Source: Aquatica leii
Taxonomy: Eukaryota > Arthropoda > Insecta > Coleoptera > Lampyridae
Direction of reading: 5' to 3'
Length of the DNA stretch: 64,000 nt
Assembly (NCBI GenBank): GCA_035610365.1
Contig: CM069435.1
Span: 90,863,389-90,927,388 of the forward strand
Shown here: positions 21,193-32,344 of the stretch, piece after piece
Numbering within the stretch: position 1 is the stretch's first letter
Layout: every line of letters begins with the position of its first letter
Position numbers and translations under genes: made by a program
Notes under the pieces: generated by a model
Seen by the model: the letters and a program-made list of their open reading frames with translations, nothing else
The model's database searches: none
Told to the model about the DNA's origin: nothing

Positions 21193-21899
21193 ACCATATT
21201 GTACTAATATTAATAGTTAATACTTGTACCGTCAATACTAACCAACTGCTTGATTTTTTTAATTTTAGGAGGTGGCGTTACCACTTCATAACTTATTGAA
21301 GCCACGCGAATTACTCACTGATATAATATGAATAATATGAAATTCTTATATTTTAAACAAATAAACAAATAACTATTTACCAAAAATAGCATTCTGAAAG
21401 AATTTACATATTTCTCTTTGTTTATAAACCAGCACGTGTTAAAATGATTGCACACTGTAATTGCTGAATACAATTTAGATTGAAAAAGGACCAACTGCAG
21501 ATAGAAAGAGGTTACACTTACACGCCAACTTTCTTATCCTGTACTGTACCAATCCACTTATCTATTTTTCTAACACAAATATCTAAGTTAAGTTTAAAAT
21601 TCTGTTATACGTTATACTGTTGTTATACGTTAAATAAATGTTAAATCCCATGACGTATTGTGAATGCAATGCTGCCAGTCGCAGCAGTGCCAAAAATAAA
21701 TTCTAAAAATTTCCGTAGTGTATCTTAAAAACACTTTCTTTTGAACGTTAAAATAATACATACACCTACCGACAAAGACCACAACATAAATGTCTTTAAA
21801 CCGTCTTAAGTCAGACGTCTTTAAGATGCCTTACAGGCGTTTTTTTAGAGGTGTTAGGTGTTGTTTATGCACAATAAACTTATTCGTTGTATTGTCTCT

Positions 21900-22188
21900 A
21901 TGTTTCATGCAGCTATAACGATTAGCTGCATTTGGTTTAAAAAAAATTGGATTTCAGTAAAGTTTTTATTTTATTTAGAAATGAGGTTATTTTGTTTGGT
22001 TTTGCACAATGTTTTGGTAACTGCTAGCAGGCTTCTGGCAATTAGGTACTTATATACATTTAAAATTGAATTTTCCTTGCTTAACAAAGTAGCTGCAGTC
22101 GTATTAGAAAATATATATTTAAAAAGTTATCTATCCGATTTTTTTAGAATTACAGATTATCAACAATTTAAACTATAACTATAAAAAG
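21900..22188 (+). repeat. Duplicated 5' flank of transporter copy B
   Basis: This upstream region matches about 7470-7830 before copy A, including CATGCAGCTATAACGATTAG and GGTTATTTTGTTTGGTTTTG followed by CACAATGTTTTGGTAACTGC. Copy A has a longer stretch just before the start codon. The flank probably carries the shared promoter, but no promoter element can be assigned with confidence. The 106-codon ORF over it is not conserved in copy A. Confidence 0.7.
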
Positions 22189-23883
22189 ATGGAAGAAACT
22201 TATACATGTTTAAAAGAAGAAACCGTAGTTAGAAAATGTCTTTACCTTGTTCCTCAGGTAACTTGATTTATAAAATGATTAGTTGTTACGTTACTTTGTC
22301 TAGGTTCTAGCGGCAACAGTAGTAGCTTCGTTTAATTTATTTTTAGGACAAATGATAACCTATTCTGGTATCATAATCCCTCAAATGATGGAAGAGCAAA
22401 ATACCACTGGTAGTAACGCTATACCTATAACAGAGTCTGATAGTGCTTGGATTGGTACGTTTTATCTTTAATTACCACAGACTTTAACTTAGCTACTTTG
22501 TAGCAAGTGGTCCGTTTTTTGCTGGTTTAGCTATGTGTTTACTTTGTGGAATATTCGTAGATGTTGTAGGAAGACTTAAAGCGATTTTAGTTTCAAGCAT
22601 ACCTGGCTTAATCGGTCTTTGTCTAATTGCAACTTCGTCAAATATGTCTATAATTATTTGGGGACGAATCATAGTCGGAATCAGTATAAGTAAGTGTAGA
22701 CGTTAATTAAATTTTAATTGTATTTGTTTTTTTACAGCATTTATTGGAAATTCAACTGTAATTTACATAAGTGAAATTAGTAAGCCAAATGTAAGAGGGT
22801 CTTTCTTATTTTTAACAGAATTTTTTTCATCTGTAGGTAATTATATTTGCATTTGATTTTTTTTACATAATGTTCGTGTTATTTAAGGCATGATATTGAT
22901 TTACTTAAAAGGATGGATACTGAACTGGAGAACAATAGCTTGGCTGGGTAATGCTTACCTCATAATACCCATCACTATTACGTACTTTATACCAGAAAGT
23001 CCAGCTTGGTTGGTATCTAAAAGAAAAAACGATCAAGCCAAAAAATCTTTGATTTGGTTTAACAAATACAACCCCAACTGCCTAAAATTAGTCGAGGAAG
23101 AACTACTTGCCATGAAAAACGAACAGCATCAAAAGAAATTAGAAAATAAATTTCATTGGAATAGCCAACTAAAAATGTTTTTTCTACCGACTTTCTACAA
23201 ACCTTTTTTAATTTTATCCACGATTTTTTTATTTCAACAATTAACAGGTGTCAATATATTTATGTTTAACTGCGTTCTTTTTTTTGAGGAAATTGGCACT
23301 GAAATTGACCCTTACTTGGCGTCGATTTACATATTTAGCGTGAAAGTTGGAATATCAATTGTTGCAACTATGTTGATGAAAAAGTTCAATAGGCGTACGC
23401 TGTTACTAGTTAGTGTCGGTGGTATGGGGGTCTGTATATGCGTTTCTGGTTTAAACACTTACTGGATTCAACAAGGTGATTTAATTATACGTTTTAAAAG
23501 TAACAACTTAGCATTGGTTTTGTTTAGGCACGTCAAATTACACGTGGGTCCCTTTGTGTTTTCTATTACTTTACATCGCTTTTTCTGCGATCGGAATTAC
23601 GTCAATACCTTTTACGATGGCTGGCGAAGTATTTCCAATTAAAATACGCGGAGTAGCCTTTAGCTTAATTATAACAGTATCGCAACTATTTGTCTTTGCG
23701 TCGCTGCAGTGTTATTTTCCACTAAGTCACTGCCTTGGTGGTTCCGCAAACGTACAGTATTTTTTTGCAAGTATGTGTTTCTTGGCTGTAATTTTTATAT
23801 ATTTGTTTTTGCCAGAAACACATAAGTACAAACTGAGTGAAGTTGAAGATTATTTTTGGGATCACACCATCTACGTTTGTTGA
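22189..23883 (+). CDS. Facilitated trehalose transporter Tret1-like, copy B (6 exons)
   Basis: Second intact SLC2/Tret1-like MFS transporter. Exons 22189-22257, 22304-22454, 22504-22689, 22738-22836, 22888-23475 and 23528-23883 join in frame to 482 aa; intron positions and phases are identical to copy A. It retains SGPFFAGLAM, VGRLKAIL, PESPAWLV, the normal QQLTGVN in TM7, NRRTLLL, AGEVFPIKIRG and PETHKYKL. It ends three residues earlier than copy A because TGA follows YVC. By eye the exon 5 protein differs from copy A at about 9 of 195 positions, and intron 5 at about one base, whereas intron 3 has diverged much more. AATAAA lies near 23971. The substrate, probably trehalose or hexose, is inferred from family only. 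Confidence 0.9.
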
Positions 23884-24350
23884 AAACTGTAATGTAATTA
23901 TGTGTTTATATTGTATTTTAGTTGTATTGCTTCCAGCAACACTTTTGTAAATACCTATTGTTTTTATTGTAATAAATATAGGTATTATTTGAAAAAAGTA
24001 ATTTATTTTAAACAGCAAAAAAAAGACGAACACAAAATGAAGAAGATAACATTAGACTGCAAAATATATGCAGTCTTAGTAATGACATAAAATCTTCGGA
24101 TAAATTTAGCGACCTGTATATTCTGAAGAAATTCTAAAGCTTTAGAGTACTAGGTATACTTCAATTGCTCAACAGATGAAAATAAATTCGTCAACCAAAA
24201 AAAGGGCTGACTTATGTTAAGTTAGTTTTACATACACGAATAATAAGAATTTATAACATTTACTCAATATGCAAATGTCTCTTGTTGGTTGCCTATACAG
24301 TAATCGGATTGTTCTTTATTAATTAGTTATATAAAGCATATTGTATTAAA
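23884..24350 (+). repeat. Duplicated 3' flank of transporter copy B
   Basis: Counterpart of 9535-9995 and of the sequence behind the broken copy. Similarity fades after about 24350, just before the mariner-like relic, marking the right edge of the duplicated unit. Confidence 0.7.
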
Positions 24351-24479
24351 CATTTTAAAAAATTCATAACTATAACAGCAAGTTATAAATTCATTACATT
24401 TTATATTTTATATAGTATTATTAAGTATTTACACACAACTAAACACAACTAAAAAATCAAACGAAATAAAAATTTATGC

Positions 24480-25555
24480 AAAATGAGAGTCTGATGTTGA
24501 AGATTTTTTTAATTATCTGCAGAAACATTGGCTACTGCTTAAAGAAGTCGATTTTTAACATCTTGTATTTTAAATGTTGAATTTTTTTCTCGTAACTTTT
24601 CTTTTCATTTCTGTTCATATTAATTCAATGAAATTCAACATATTTTGGCAATCTTAGCACAACTCATTTACCGACTTTTGCTATTCTATCTAGCAGATGT
24701 TTTGTTACTGGAACATTTTTTGTTAAAAAGTGCAACACGTTTTGCTTTAACTCAAATTCAATCGATTTACTAAACCAATCTTGTATTTCAGCGTTTTTAA
24801 TTGCGGAAGTTGAATTTTCTACTTTTTTTCTATGATATGAAACATTATCTAACACTATTACAGCATTAGCAGTTACTCAGCACCGACTTAAACTAGTTTG
24901 CGCATACCTCAAAATTAATTTTTTTATGGTAGTCGACAATTTTTTTCGATCCCAAAATTATCAAACCATTTACAACAAGTCTTGTATCTGATCCTCAATG
25001 TAGTACAATAAATTGTTTGCTTTTACTAGAAAAATTTCAAAATATAGTATATAACTCAAAAATAAGACTCGCCGTGCTATTTAAATTGTTATATTTGTTC
25101 ACATTTTTGTAGTAACACGACCGGCGCTAACCCAAGTTTTCTTTGAATAATATACTTTCTTGCCTTTATCTCTATACTTTTTTATTTCCCAAAAGAATTG
25201 TCTCCTCCGCGCTATCATATTTTTTTAAAGTAGCACACTGTTACGATTTCTATTTTTGTACCTATAAAATAACGTATATTACAAACACAATACGTTTTAT
25301 TTTGTTTAACTAACATAAACCCAATTTCTTTCAATAATGTTTGTAAATACTTTAAATCTTGGCAAATCCTCATTTTTGTTAATAAAAACCATAACTTTCT
25401 GTACTGTTAGTAGTTCGTTAGGTAAAAAGAACGAATATGCAATTCGTCTTAGAGAGGTTTTTATTACAAAAGCATTTGTTGGAAGTGCTTGTTTCCATCT
25501 GTTTGGCGATTTAATTATATACACTAAAAAAGTAAAAAAAAGTACTCAAAGATAA
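24480..25555 (-). pseudogene. Tc1/mariner-superfamily transposase pseudogene, copy 1
   Basis: Minus-strand fragments give an N-terminal region near 25520-25320 (LTVQKVMVFINKNEDLPRF, the substrate-binding helix-turn-helix part), a middle near 25250-25130 with ARRRQFFWEIKKYR where the first catalytic aspartate box is degraded, and a later piece at 24855-24664 starting MLDNVSYHRKKVENS, which is the second catalytic box (DNxxYH) followed by an IQDWFSK stretch. Stops and deletions separate the pieces. A second, differently damaged copy of the same family lies at 34620-35480. No clear terminal repeats were seen. Confidence 0.7.
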
Positions 25556-25634
25556 CCAAAAAATAATGTGACAAAAGAATTATTTGTCCGTAAATACATA
25601 CATTTGAAGAAAGTAAATGGCAACTCTAAATTTA

Positions 25635-28013
25635 TGTAACGAACCGTTACAAATGTTAAAATTCAGTTGTATTTAGTTTATTTTTAGGAGTATTTTTGAA
25701 TTACTTTTATAAAAGAAACCGTTATTTATTTATTATTGTTAAGACTGATTTATTTTAATTAAGTTTGTAATCCGTTGTCCGTTTGTAAATAAACATTCGA
25801 AGGGAATTTCCACCAGGTACCGAACGCGCAACCGAGCTCGCGCTATCCCCGCTTAAAGCCGCTTCACCCGTCAGAGCGCATGTTATCCCCGCTTAAAGTT
25901 GTTCTCCCTCTTCTGACCGTCCGCAATAAAACCGGGACCCCGACGCAGGAACGCGAATTCCAGTTGGAACACAAACGGAAAAAGATTCCGGGGTACATGT
26001 ACACCAGCTGGACTTTAGAGTAACCCGTTTTGCTTTTATTAACCGAACCTCCGGGGAGATACCGCTCCCTCTCCCTGTCTGCTCTTCCTTAATCCATCCT
26101 TTACCAGGCGTCGTATTCGTAGTGTTTGGCTTTGACCTGCGAATACGCCGTCAACACGTCATCTCCGTAGTGTTTGGCTTTGGCTTGCGGATAAGCCTTC
26201 CAGTAACGTGCCCAAATCTCTTCTTCTCCACCTAAAGTTCAAACCCGAGTAAACCCTGTCGACCGATCCAACGGAGGTTGCTACCCTATCGCATGCTTGC
26301 TTGCTTGGTCACCGACGTCACCGCTGTCGAACACACGCTAATCAGTCATTGATTTATAGATCATCTTATGGTTGCTTCCCAAGTAACAATTTTATATTTT
26401 ATAACGTTTGAAAGAACGTTTACAAAACAAGATTTATAAAACACCTTTTGTCCTAAGAAGGTAACTAAAACGTTCTTACAGTAGCTACAAATGCAAAATG
26501 GGCACATATTTATAAAACATATTAGTTTTTTAAAGTGTTTTAAAAAGCCGACAAAACACTGTTATAGGATAGTTACGTAAACGTTATATATCAATTATAA
26601 AACAAACAGTTATTAATTATTATTACTATTTCATGAAAAATGGCAACGTATAAAAGTATATATTATTTACACGAAATTTTATGAGATGGATCTACACGGA
26701 CGTCGTTTTTTGCTACGAAGAAAATTTTGTTGTCAATTATGAAGTAGATAAAAATCAAAAAAATTAAATTTCAATTTTTTATCATAAAACCACAATAGTA
26801 GATAGATACCAGTATAAGAAGGTTTAATTGATGTGTTTTTGTCGTCAAAGTAGTGAAATATAAGTTAATTTCATGTTCCTTGAGAATGGCGGCCATGTAA
26901 ATACACGCGAATACATTTTCAAAATGGTTCCTTTTTAGTAAAAATTTTTATTAGCAAATTTACTCTTATACAACAATTATGATGCATATAGAAAACTTAT
27001 AAAGCGTTCAAATTTAATTACCTTAGTTTATATAAAAATTAACACGACAGCATCGTATTTTACAAATGTGATTATATTTTGATGAATTTTTAATCGCGTA
27101 TTCAGTAATAAAAAGTTAATGAAAATGGTCGAGCAGGCGAATCGCATATAAAGCAGCGAAACTTAACGATAAGCTGCTATCCATTCATTATTAATCCTTC
27201 GGAAATAATTATTTTAGCTTCTTCGACAAACGGTTGTAGATATGCTGGAAAATCGGGTGATTTTCTCTTACGCCCGTATATCCGAATTGAAACTATATTT
27301 AACACAATAATTTTGCGCTTAGATAGCAGTATTGCTGTATAACTGCTTTTCTCTTGTTTTATAACTGAGTGTTTGTGTCCTTTTAATTAACAGTTATATT
27401 GGAACTTTCGTTATAAGTAATCTGATGGAGAAAGCAAAGTTTTCATATCATATTACTAATACAACAATTATATAACGTACTCACATAATTTATTAAAACA
27501 GTTCTAAAGTGATAAATGACATAGCTACATAGCTGTTATAAATCAATTAATATTTGTAAGGGGCGAATGTCTTATAACCAACATTATATAAACGTTTACA
27601 AAACACTTTTATACTTATCTCATAAGCAGTTTTATAATTTTGTTGTAAGAACGTTCTGAACATCGATTTAAAAAACAATTTTGAATAGATAACAAAATAA
27701 TCTTCCAGACAACTTTAATAGAACCATTTTACATTTAAAGAGCAACAACATAACTACAATAAAATTGAAAAGCTTTCTAACTTAAGAATTATAAAACCCT
27801 TTTGTTACTGGGGTTGGTTGTGACCGCCGCTTCCGCAGTCGTCCGTTAATTGTTTATTTTGATAATAAATAAAGTTATTTTTATTTACTTGTTGTGTATT
27901 TTATTTCCGTCGCCTCGCTCCGTTTTAAGGTCCGTTTGAAGCCCTAGACAACCGTGTCTTCACTGCAATTACCCGGACATCGCCCTCAAACAGTAGAGTA
28001 AACTCCTCAAACA
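25635..28013 (+). repeat. Gypsy-type LTR split by a 1.4-kb insertion
   Basis: It begins TGTAACGAACCGTTAC and ends CTCCTCAAACA, giving TG...CA ends, and is followed after three bases by TGACGCCCGTGCACTGT, which occupies the primer-binding-site position. It matches the LTR at 54130-55229 along its length, sharing CTCGCGCTATCCCCGCTTAA, ACCGAACCTCCGGGGAGATA and TAAACTCCTC. Without the insertion at 26379-27812 it is about 945 bp. It is probably a 5' LTR, since the primer site follows it, but nothing of the internal region is recognisable after 28095. Confidence 0.75.
26379..27812. mobile_element. Unclassified 1.4-kb terminal-inverted-repeat element inside the LTR
   Basis: Termini CCAAGTAACAA (left) and the inverse of TTGTTACTGG (right) are near-matching inverted repeats, and homologous LTR sequence resumes directly on both sides. 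The flanks GGTTGCTTC and GGTTGGTTG may be a decayed 9-bp target duplication. Subterminal regions on both sides repeat AACGTTTACAAAAC- and TTTATAAAACA-like motifs several times, as transposase-binding arrays often do. No ORF of note is present, so it is non-autonomous. Confidence 0.6.
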
Positions 28014-28600
28014 AATCTGACGCCCGTGCACTGTACCGTTCACTACCTTTCTATTTCAGCGAAGCAGTTCAATCCAGAGTAACCGTCACAGTTATATAAA
28101 TAATTAATCAAAAATAAAATAAAGACAACAACAAGACTTTGTATCATACTTTAACATACATTGGTTTTGAAGCTTTATTTTATAAAATATGTATTAATAA
28201 AATATTGTTCCAAATATTACTTCAACAGATGAATTCTTGTATTTGTTGGTTGTTAATAGCGTCGTACTAAAAAACACAATTTGTTTATTGACAACACTTG
28301 GACAAAAGCAAACAACTACACTACAAACCTGAAAGAGAACAACTTCAAATTTGACCTCAACTGCAATGAACATATTAAGATTAGACAATATCTAACAGTG
28401 ACAATAACTATATAGTCACCAAAATCAACAAAAGTATTTTGGTTGATGTTATTGCTTTTTGTCAAACCTCGTTCATGTAAAAATTAAAAGTGGTTTGTTT
28501 CCAGTCACTGAATATACTAATTAGCTGCTCAACTAACTAATGTGAAATTTGTACCTACTACTACTTTGTGTACTCTCAACCACTACATCACTGTTTTTAG
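28014..28600. other. Intergenic, nothing recognised beyond the primer site
   Basis: Apart from the putative primer-binding site at 28017-28033 there is no gene. The 64-codon minus ORF at 28194-28388 has no recognisable features. Confidence 0.45.
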
Positions 28601-28705
28601 AACAAATAAATACTTTCGAGTTTTGAACCGCGTTCCATATTTACACTTTTCACGAAATTCATAAAACTTAGAAATCTTACAAACTTCGAAAAATGTACAA
28701 TATTT

Positions 28706-28739
28706 GACGTTTCGACAGTCATGTCACTGTCTTCTTCAG
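28706..28739 (-). ncRNA. Hammerhead-ribozyme-like motif of the Penelope-like element
   Basis: On the minus strand the sequence reads CTGAAGA, then a 5-bp stem GACAG / CTGTC closed by an 8-nt loop, then GAAACGTC. This is the hammerhead core CTGANGA - stem II - GAAA with a GTC cleavage triplet. Stem III is reduced to the self-complementary ACGT, a form that can act when two copies pair. The preceding run of T and the following AAA could give a 3-bp stem I. Activity is inferred. Confidence 0.55.
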
Positions 28740-28777
28740 AAAAACTGAAACTAAAAGTATAGGATCCTGACAAGCCT

Positions 28778-29628
28778 TTATATTACGCTGTTCGGGTTTA
28801 TTTCTGCTTCATGAGACGAAATTACAAATGTATCGTTTACATAACGTAGCCAGTATTTTGGTTTAAAGGTAGCGGTTTCTAATGCTCTTTCTTCAAAATC
28901 TTTCATAAATATATTGGTGATGACTGGAGAAAGTGGTGATTCTATGGTTGCTCCTTTAATTTGTTCGTATACAATATTGTTAAATGAGAAGCACGTGGGC
29001 TTTAAGCATAGCTCAATTAGTCCGTTAAGCTTCTCATCCAAATCCGCTTTTCGTAACTTGGTCTTGATGATCTTTAGTGCTGTTTGTAGTGGCACTTTCG
29101 TGAAGACAGATATCACATCAAAACTGACTAAAATGTCTTCTGATTCCAATTTAATTTTTTTAATTTTTGAGACAAAGCATTGGGAATTCCTTACGTGATG
29201 GATGCTTTTTCGTGTAAAATAGTATATAAGTATTTAGCCAGAAGATGGGTGGCTGAACCTGTAGCACTCACAATTGAGAGCAGCGGTATCCTTGGTTTGT
29301 AAATTTTTGGAAATCCGTAAAGGTGCGGCATCCTGCTGTCTGTAGGAATTAGTCGTCTCTTTTGATGTTCCGGGATAGTGCTTGCGGATTTTACAGCGGC
29401 TGAAATCTTTTTCTCTAGAGGTTTTATTGGGTTTTTCTTCAATAATTTGTATGCCGAATCTTGTAGTAAAGTATCGATTTTTTCCATGTAGTCCTTGGTG
29501 TTCTTGATTACAGAAGCATTTCCTTTATCAGCTGGTATTACAGTAATTTCTTTGTTGGCTTTAAGTTCCCTTAGAGCATTTCTTTCTTCTCGATTGATGT
29601 TGGATTTTGGTGCTGTAGATTTCTTCAA
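28778..29628 (-). pseudogene. Penelope-like reverse transcriptase, C-terminally deleted
   Basis: Two overlapping frames read as one PLE reverse transcriptase: 29628-29191 has LRELKANKEITVIPADKGNA and SRMPHLYGFPKIYKP, and 29149-28778 has DILVSFDVISVFTKVPL (first catalytic aspartate), ATIESPLSPVITNIFM, and the palm box WLRYVNDTFVIS. The family box is YVDD, so the second aspartate is replaced by asparagine. A frame change lies near 29150-29190. Right after the palm box the frame runs out, so the thumb and the GIY-YIG nuclease domain are deleted. The copy cannot retrotranspose. PLE enzymes prime at chromosome ends or nicks; that is family knowledge. Confidence 0.8.
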
Positions 29629-29745
29629 AATATCGGCTGTTTTGACCCTCGCCTCTTCTTCAATTCTAATTTTCTAAATTTTATTAATTTCGCAAAGTGT
29701 TAATATGGAACGCGGTTTAAAACCCTAAAGTATTTATTTGTTAAA

Positions 29746-30029
29746 AAAAACATCCGCAAAAGCCTTAAAAATAATATTGTTTTTAGACTTCATTTTATTG
29801 TATTAATTTGTAAATTTGGATTTTTATAACAATTTCTATGTCTTTTTTTCTTTTGCTTTAGTCTATTAATTTTTGTGGTGTCAGTTCTCTATGTTTTGTA
29901 ATACTTGATACTTATACTCAAGCAGTAATTAAATTTTATGTTGATTTAGTTTTTCTTTAACTGTACGTTAAGCTATTTGCAAATAAAAAATTATCAAAAA
30001 CTACGGTGATCTGTCAGTATAGTTGCGAA
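29746..30029. other. Intergenic, nothing recognised
   Basis: AT-rich spacer with no ORF, terminus or repeat recognised. Confidence 0.4.
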
Positions 30030-30197
30030 AACACATGAAGTGTATACCGGTGCTGACGGGTTCCAAAAAAACTTAACAGGTATCTACTAGTTCTGATGTT
30101 TTTCACAATTATTCCGACGCAATTTCTAACTTATTTTTATAGTTAGGTTTTTAACGGTGTTACTTGTCAATACTTGTCAATAGAGGATTGAGTTTTT
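30030..30197 (+). repeat. Dispersed repeat, copy 2
   Basis: Second copy of the repeat at 16130-16275, starting GTGCTGACGGGTTCCAAAAA. It contains a small local duplication, TACTTGTCAA twice in tandem near 30160-30180, that copy 1 lacks. Confidence 0.75.
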
Positions 30198-30319
30198 ATG
30201 CTCTCTCGAAATTTTCTGTTAAAAAAGTCTGCGGTTGCTGAACATCATTTCACTACAGGTCACAAGATAGATTTTGATAACGTTTTGGTGATTGCCAAAT
30301 ATCCATTGTTGTTTTTAGT

Positions 30320-30489
30320 TAGATTTCAGTTGCTTGTTTGAGTTCTTCGATTTCTCTCACGCCCTGATGAAGCCCTTTACGAAAGTGGGCGAAACGTTGG
30401 CCACTTTTGTTACAACAATGACACGGTCCAAACCCAGAAGACGTTCTTATCTTAGTATAGACTCCGGCCGTGGAAGCCTTCGCTATTAC
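30320..30489 (+). mobile_element. Penelope-like 3' tail with hammerhead-like core
   Basis: At 30364-30398 the sequence reads CTGATGA, AGCCC, an 11-nt loop, GGGC, GAAAC, GTTGG. This matches the hammerhead core with a 4-bp stem II, and the flanking GCC / GGC can form stem I. Such a block followed by GACACGGTCC and CGGCCGTGGAAGCCTTCGC is a common end module of Penelope-like or related elements in insects; that recognition is from memory. It stops abruptly at about 30489 where transporter sequence begins. Confidence 0.55.
30364..30398 (+). ncRNA. Hammerhead-ribozyme-like motif
   Basis: CTGATGA at 30364-30370 and GAAAC at 30391-30395 are joined by stem II (GCCC / GGGC with loop TTTACGAAAGT). The residues after the core, GTT, would be the cleavage triplet (NUH rule). 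Stem I is GCC before the core with GGC after the cleavage site. Stem III is again minimal (ACGT). Best formed of the three candidates in this window. Confidence 0.6.
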
Positions 30490-31153
30490 GATTTTGTTAT
30501 TTCAACAATTTACAGGTGTTTATATATTTATGTTTAACTGCGTTCTTTTTTTTTAAAGAAATTGTCACTGAAATTGACCCTTACTTGGCATCGATTTACA
30601 TATTTAGCGTGAAAGTTGGAATATCAATTGTTGCAACTATGTTAATGAAAAAGTTCAATAGGCGTACGCTGTTACTACTTAGTATCGGTGGCATGGGGGT
30701 TGTATATATGCTTGTCTGGTTTAAACACTTACTGGATTCAACAAGGTGATTTAATTATACGTTTTAAAAGTAGCAATTTAAGATTGGTTTTGTTTAGGCA
30801 CGTCAAATGACACGTGGATCCCTTTGTGTTTTTTATTACTTTACATCGCTTTTTCTGCGATCGGAATTACGTCAATTCCTTTTATGATGGCTGGCGAAGT
30901 ATTTCCAATTAAAATACGCGGAGTAGCCTTTAGCTTAATTATAACAGTATAACAACTATTGGTCTTTGCGTCGCTGCAGTATTATTTTCCACTAAGCCAC
31001 TGCCTTAGTGGTTCCGTAAACGTACAGTATTTTTTTGTAAGTATGTGTTTTTTGGCTGCAATTTGTATATATTTGTTTTTGCCAGAAACACATAAGTACA
31101 AACTAAATGAAGTTGAAGATTATTTTTGGGATCACACCATCTACGCTTGTTGA
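30490..31153 (+). pseudogene. 5'-truncated Tret1-like transporter copy
   Basis: The sequence starts mid-exon 5 at ACGATTTTGTTATTTCAACA (the TM7 region) and continues through intron 5 (about 30748-30798) and exon 6 to the TGA at 31151-31153. It is closely similar to copy B: GTEIDPYLASIYIFSVK becomes VTEIDPYLASIYIFSVK and KFNRRTLLL is kept. It is broken by a frame change at GGGGGTTGTATATATGCTTG (about 30697-30716) and by a TAA at about 30950 inside TVSQL. Exons 1-4 are absent. The intron is retained, so it arose by DNA duplication followed by truncation at the Penelope-like tail. Confidence 0.85.
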
Positions 31154-31374
31154 AAGCTGTAATGTAAATATGTTTTTATATTGCATTTTAGTTGTATTGC
31201 TTCCAGTTTTACTTTTGTAAATACCTATTGTTTTTATTGTAATAAATATAGGTATATAATTCCAAAATAGTAATTTACTTTAAACAGCGAAAATGAAAGC
31301 AGTAGAAGACAAACACAAAATGAAAAAGATGGCATTAGACTGCAAATATATGTAGTCTTAGTAATTAGATTATA

Positions 31375-32050
31375 AAACAATAAAAAAAACTGGTGTAGTC
31401 ACGACACGACTTTTCTATAAAGAATGCTAAAGGAATGTCTACATATTTTTTTTAATGTTATTCTGTTATAAAACCACTTTGAAGTAATATGTACACGTTT
31501 GTATTGACTTCCTAGCAAACTATAATTTTTTGAAGTTTTTTTTCTCGATTTCATTAAATATATAACCGTAATATGGCTAATTAAGGTCATGTTATCATAT
31601 TGACTAAGCCCTATATCTGTGCGCCTCGATGTTTCTTTCCTCTTTAGTAAACTAGTAAAAATGATTATTTTTAACGTATCTTGCTTTTTTTTGAATTTGA
31701 ATAATTTACATACGTACAAAATTTTAAAAATAGCGGATATACCCACTTTCGGTTTTTTGATGAGACCCATCTTTTGATAGAACCGAGAGAATATGAAAAG
31801 CCAGCTCCATACCAAATTTCAACTTACTAGAACGATTGGTTCGAGAGTTATCGTAGGTACATCGTTACGCACACACGCACACACACACAGACACCCAAAT
31901 TTTTTTGGTCAAAAATACATTTTTGTGATTCAGGAGACTTTGACACGTAAAATTATACAAACACATTTTGAAAAAAAATTGCTATACTTTCCTTATAGGA
32001 AAGTAAAAATTCATAGTTTGTATAGTCCATAAAAGTTTCATTATAGGAAA
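31375..32050. mobile_element. SINE-like or LINE-derived insertion in the duplicated 3' flank
   Basis: This block interrupts sequence that is continuous behind copy B, between the GTCTTAGTAAT block and TAGCGACCTG. It contains a CA microsatellite (31868-31892), and ends with ATAGGAAAGTAAAAA repeated twice (about 31993-32010 and 32043-32058), the kind of tail seen in arthropod SINE or RTE-type repeats. The 138-codon minus ORF at 31399-31815 has no catalytic motif and is probably incidental. The class is uncertain. Confidence 0.5.
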
Positions 32051-32059
32051 GTAAAAACT

Positions 32060-32330
32060 GAATAATTTTAGCGACCTGAGTATTCAGATGAGATGTGGTA
32101 GCATAAAGTTTTAGAATACTATAGTTTAGTTGATAGATATAAATAAGTCATTCCCATCAAAAAGAGCGGCTAAATTATATTAAGTCAAATTTACATACAC
32201 AAATAATAAAAATGTACGTTTACTCAATATGCATACGTGTATTGTTGGTTGCTTAAACAGTAATCGAATTATTTTTTATTAATTAGATTTATAAAACATC
32301 ATATATATTAAATATTGAAAAAAAAATTAA
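32060..32330 (+). repeat. Remainder of duplicated transporter 3' flank
   Basis: Matches about 24095-24350 and 9755-9995, including TAGCGACCTG, TTTACATACACAAATAATAA and ATGTACGTTTACTCAATATG. It shows the truncated copy once carried the same 3' flank as copies A and B. Confidence 0.7.
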
Positions 32331-32344
32331 TATTATAATTATAA

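Larger units (their letters stand above)
28601..29745 (-). mobile_element. Penelope-like element with inverted termini
   Basis: A minus-strand Penelope-like reverse transcriptase (28778-29628) sits between inverted terminal segments of about 75-80 bp. The left terminus (28601-28678) contains AACAAATAAATACTTT and AACCGCGTTCCATAT, and the right terminus (29676-29740) contains the inverse, ATATGGAACGCGGTTTAA and AAAGTATTTATTTGTT. Penelope elements often have terminal repeats in direct or inverted orientation and carry hammerhead motifs; a candidate core is at 28706-28739. The GIY-YIG endonuclease is missing. Confidence 0.75.

Noticed and set aside
31399-31815. 138-codon minus ORF in the SINE-like insertion
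   Set aside because: Basic low-complexity sequence with no catalytic or structural motif, inside a repeat with a SINE-like tail.
31868-31892. CA-rich microsatellite considered as a separate regulatory feature
   Set aside because: It is part of the body of the SINE-like insertion and too short to call on its own.
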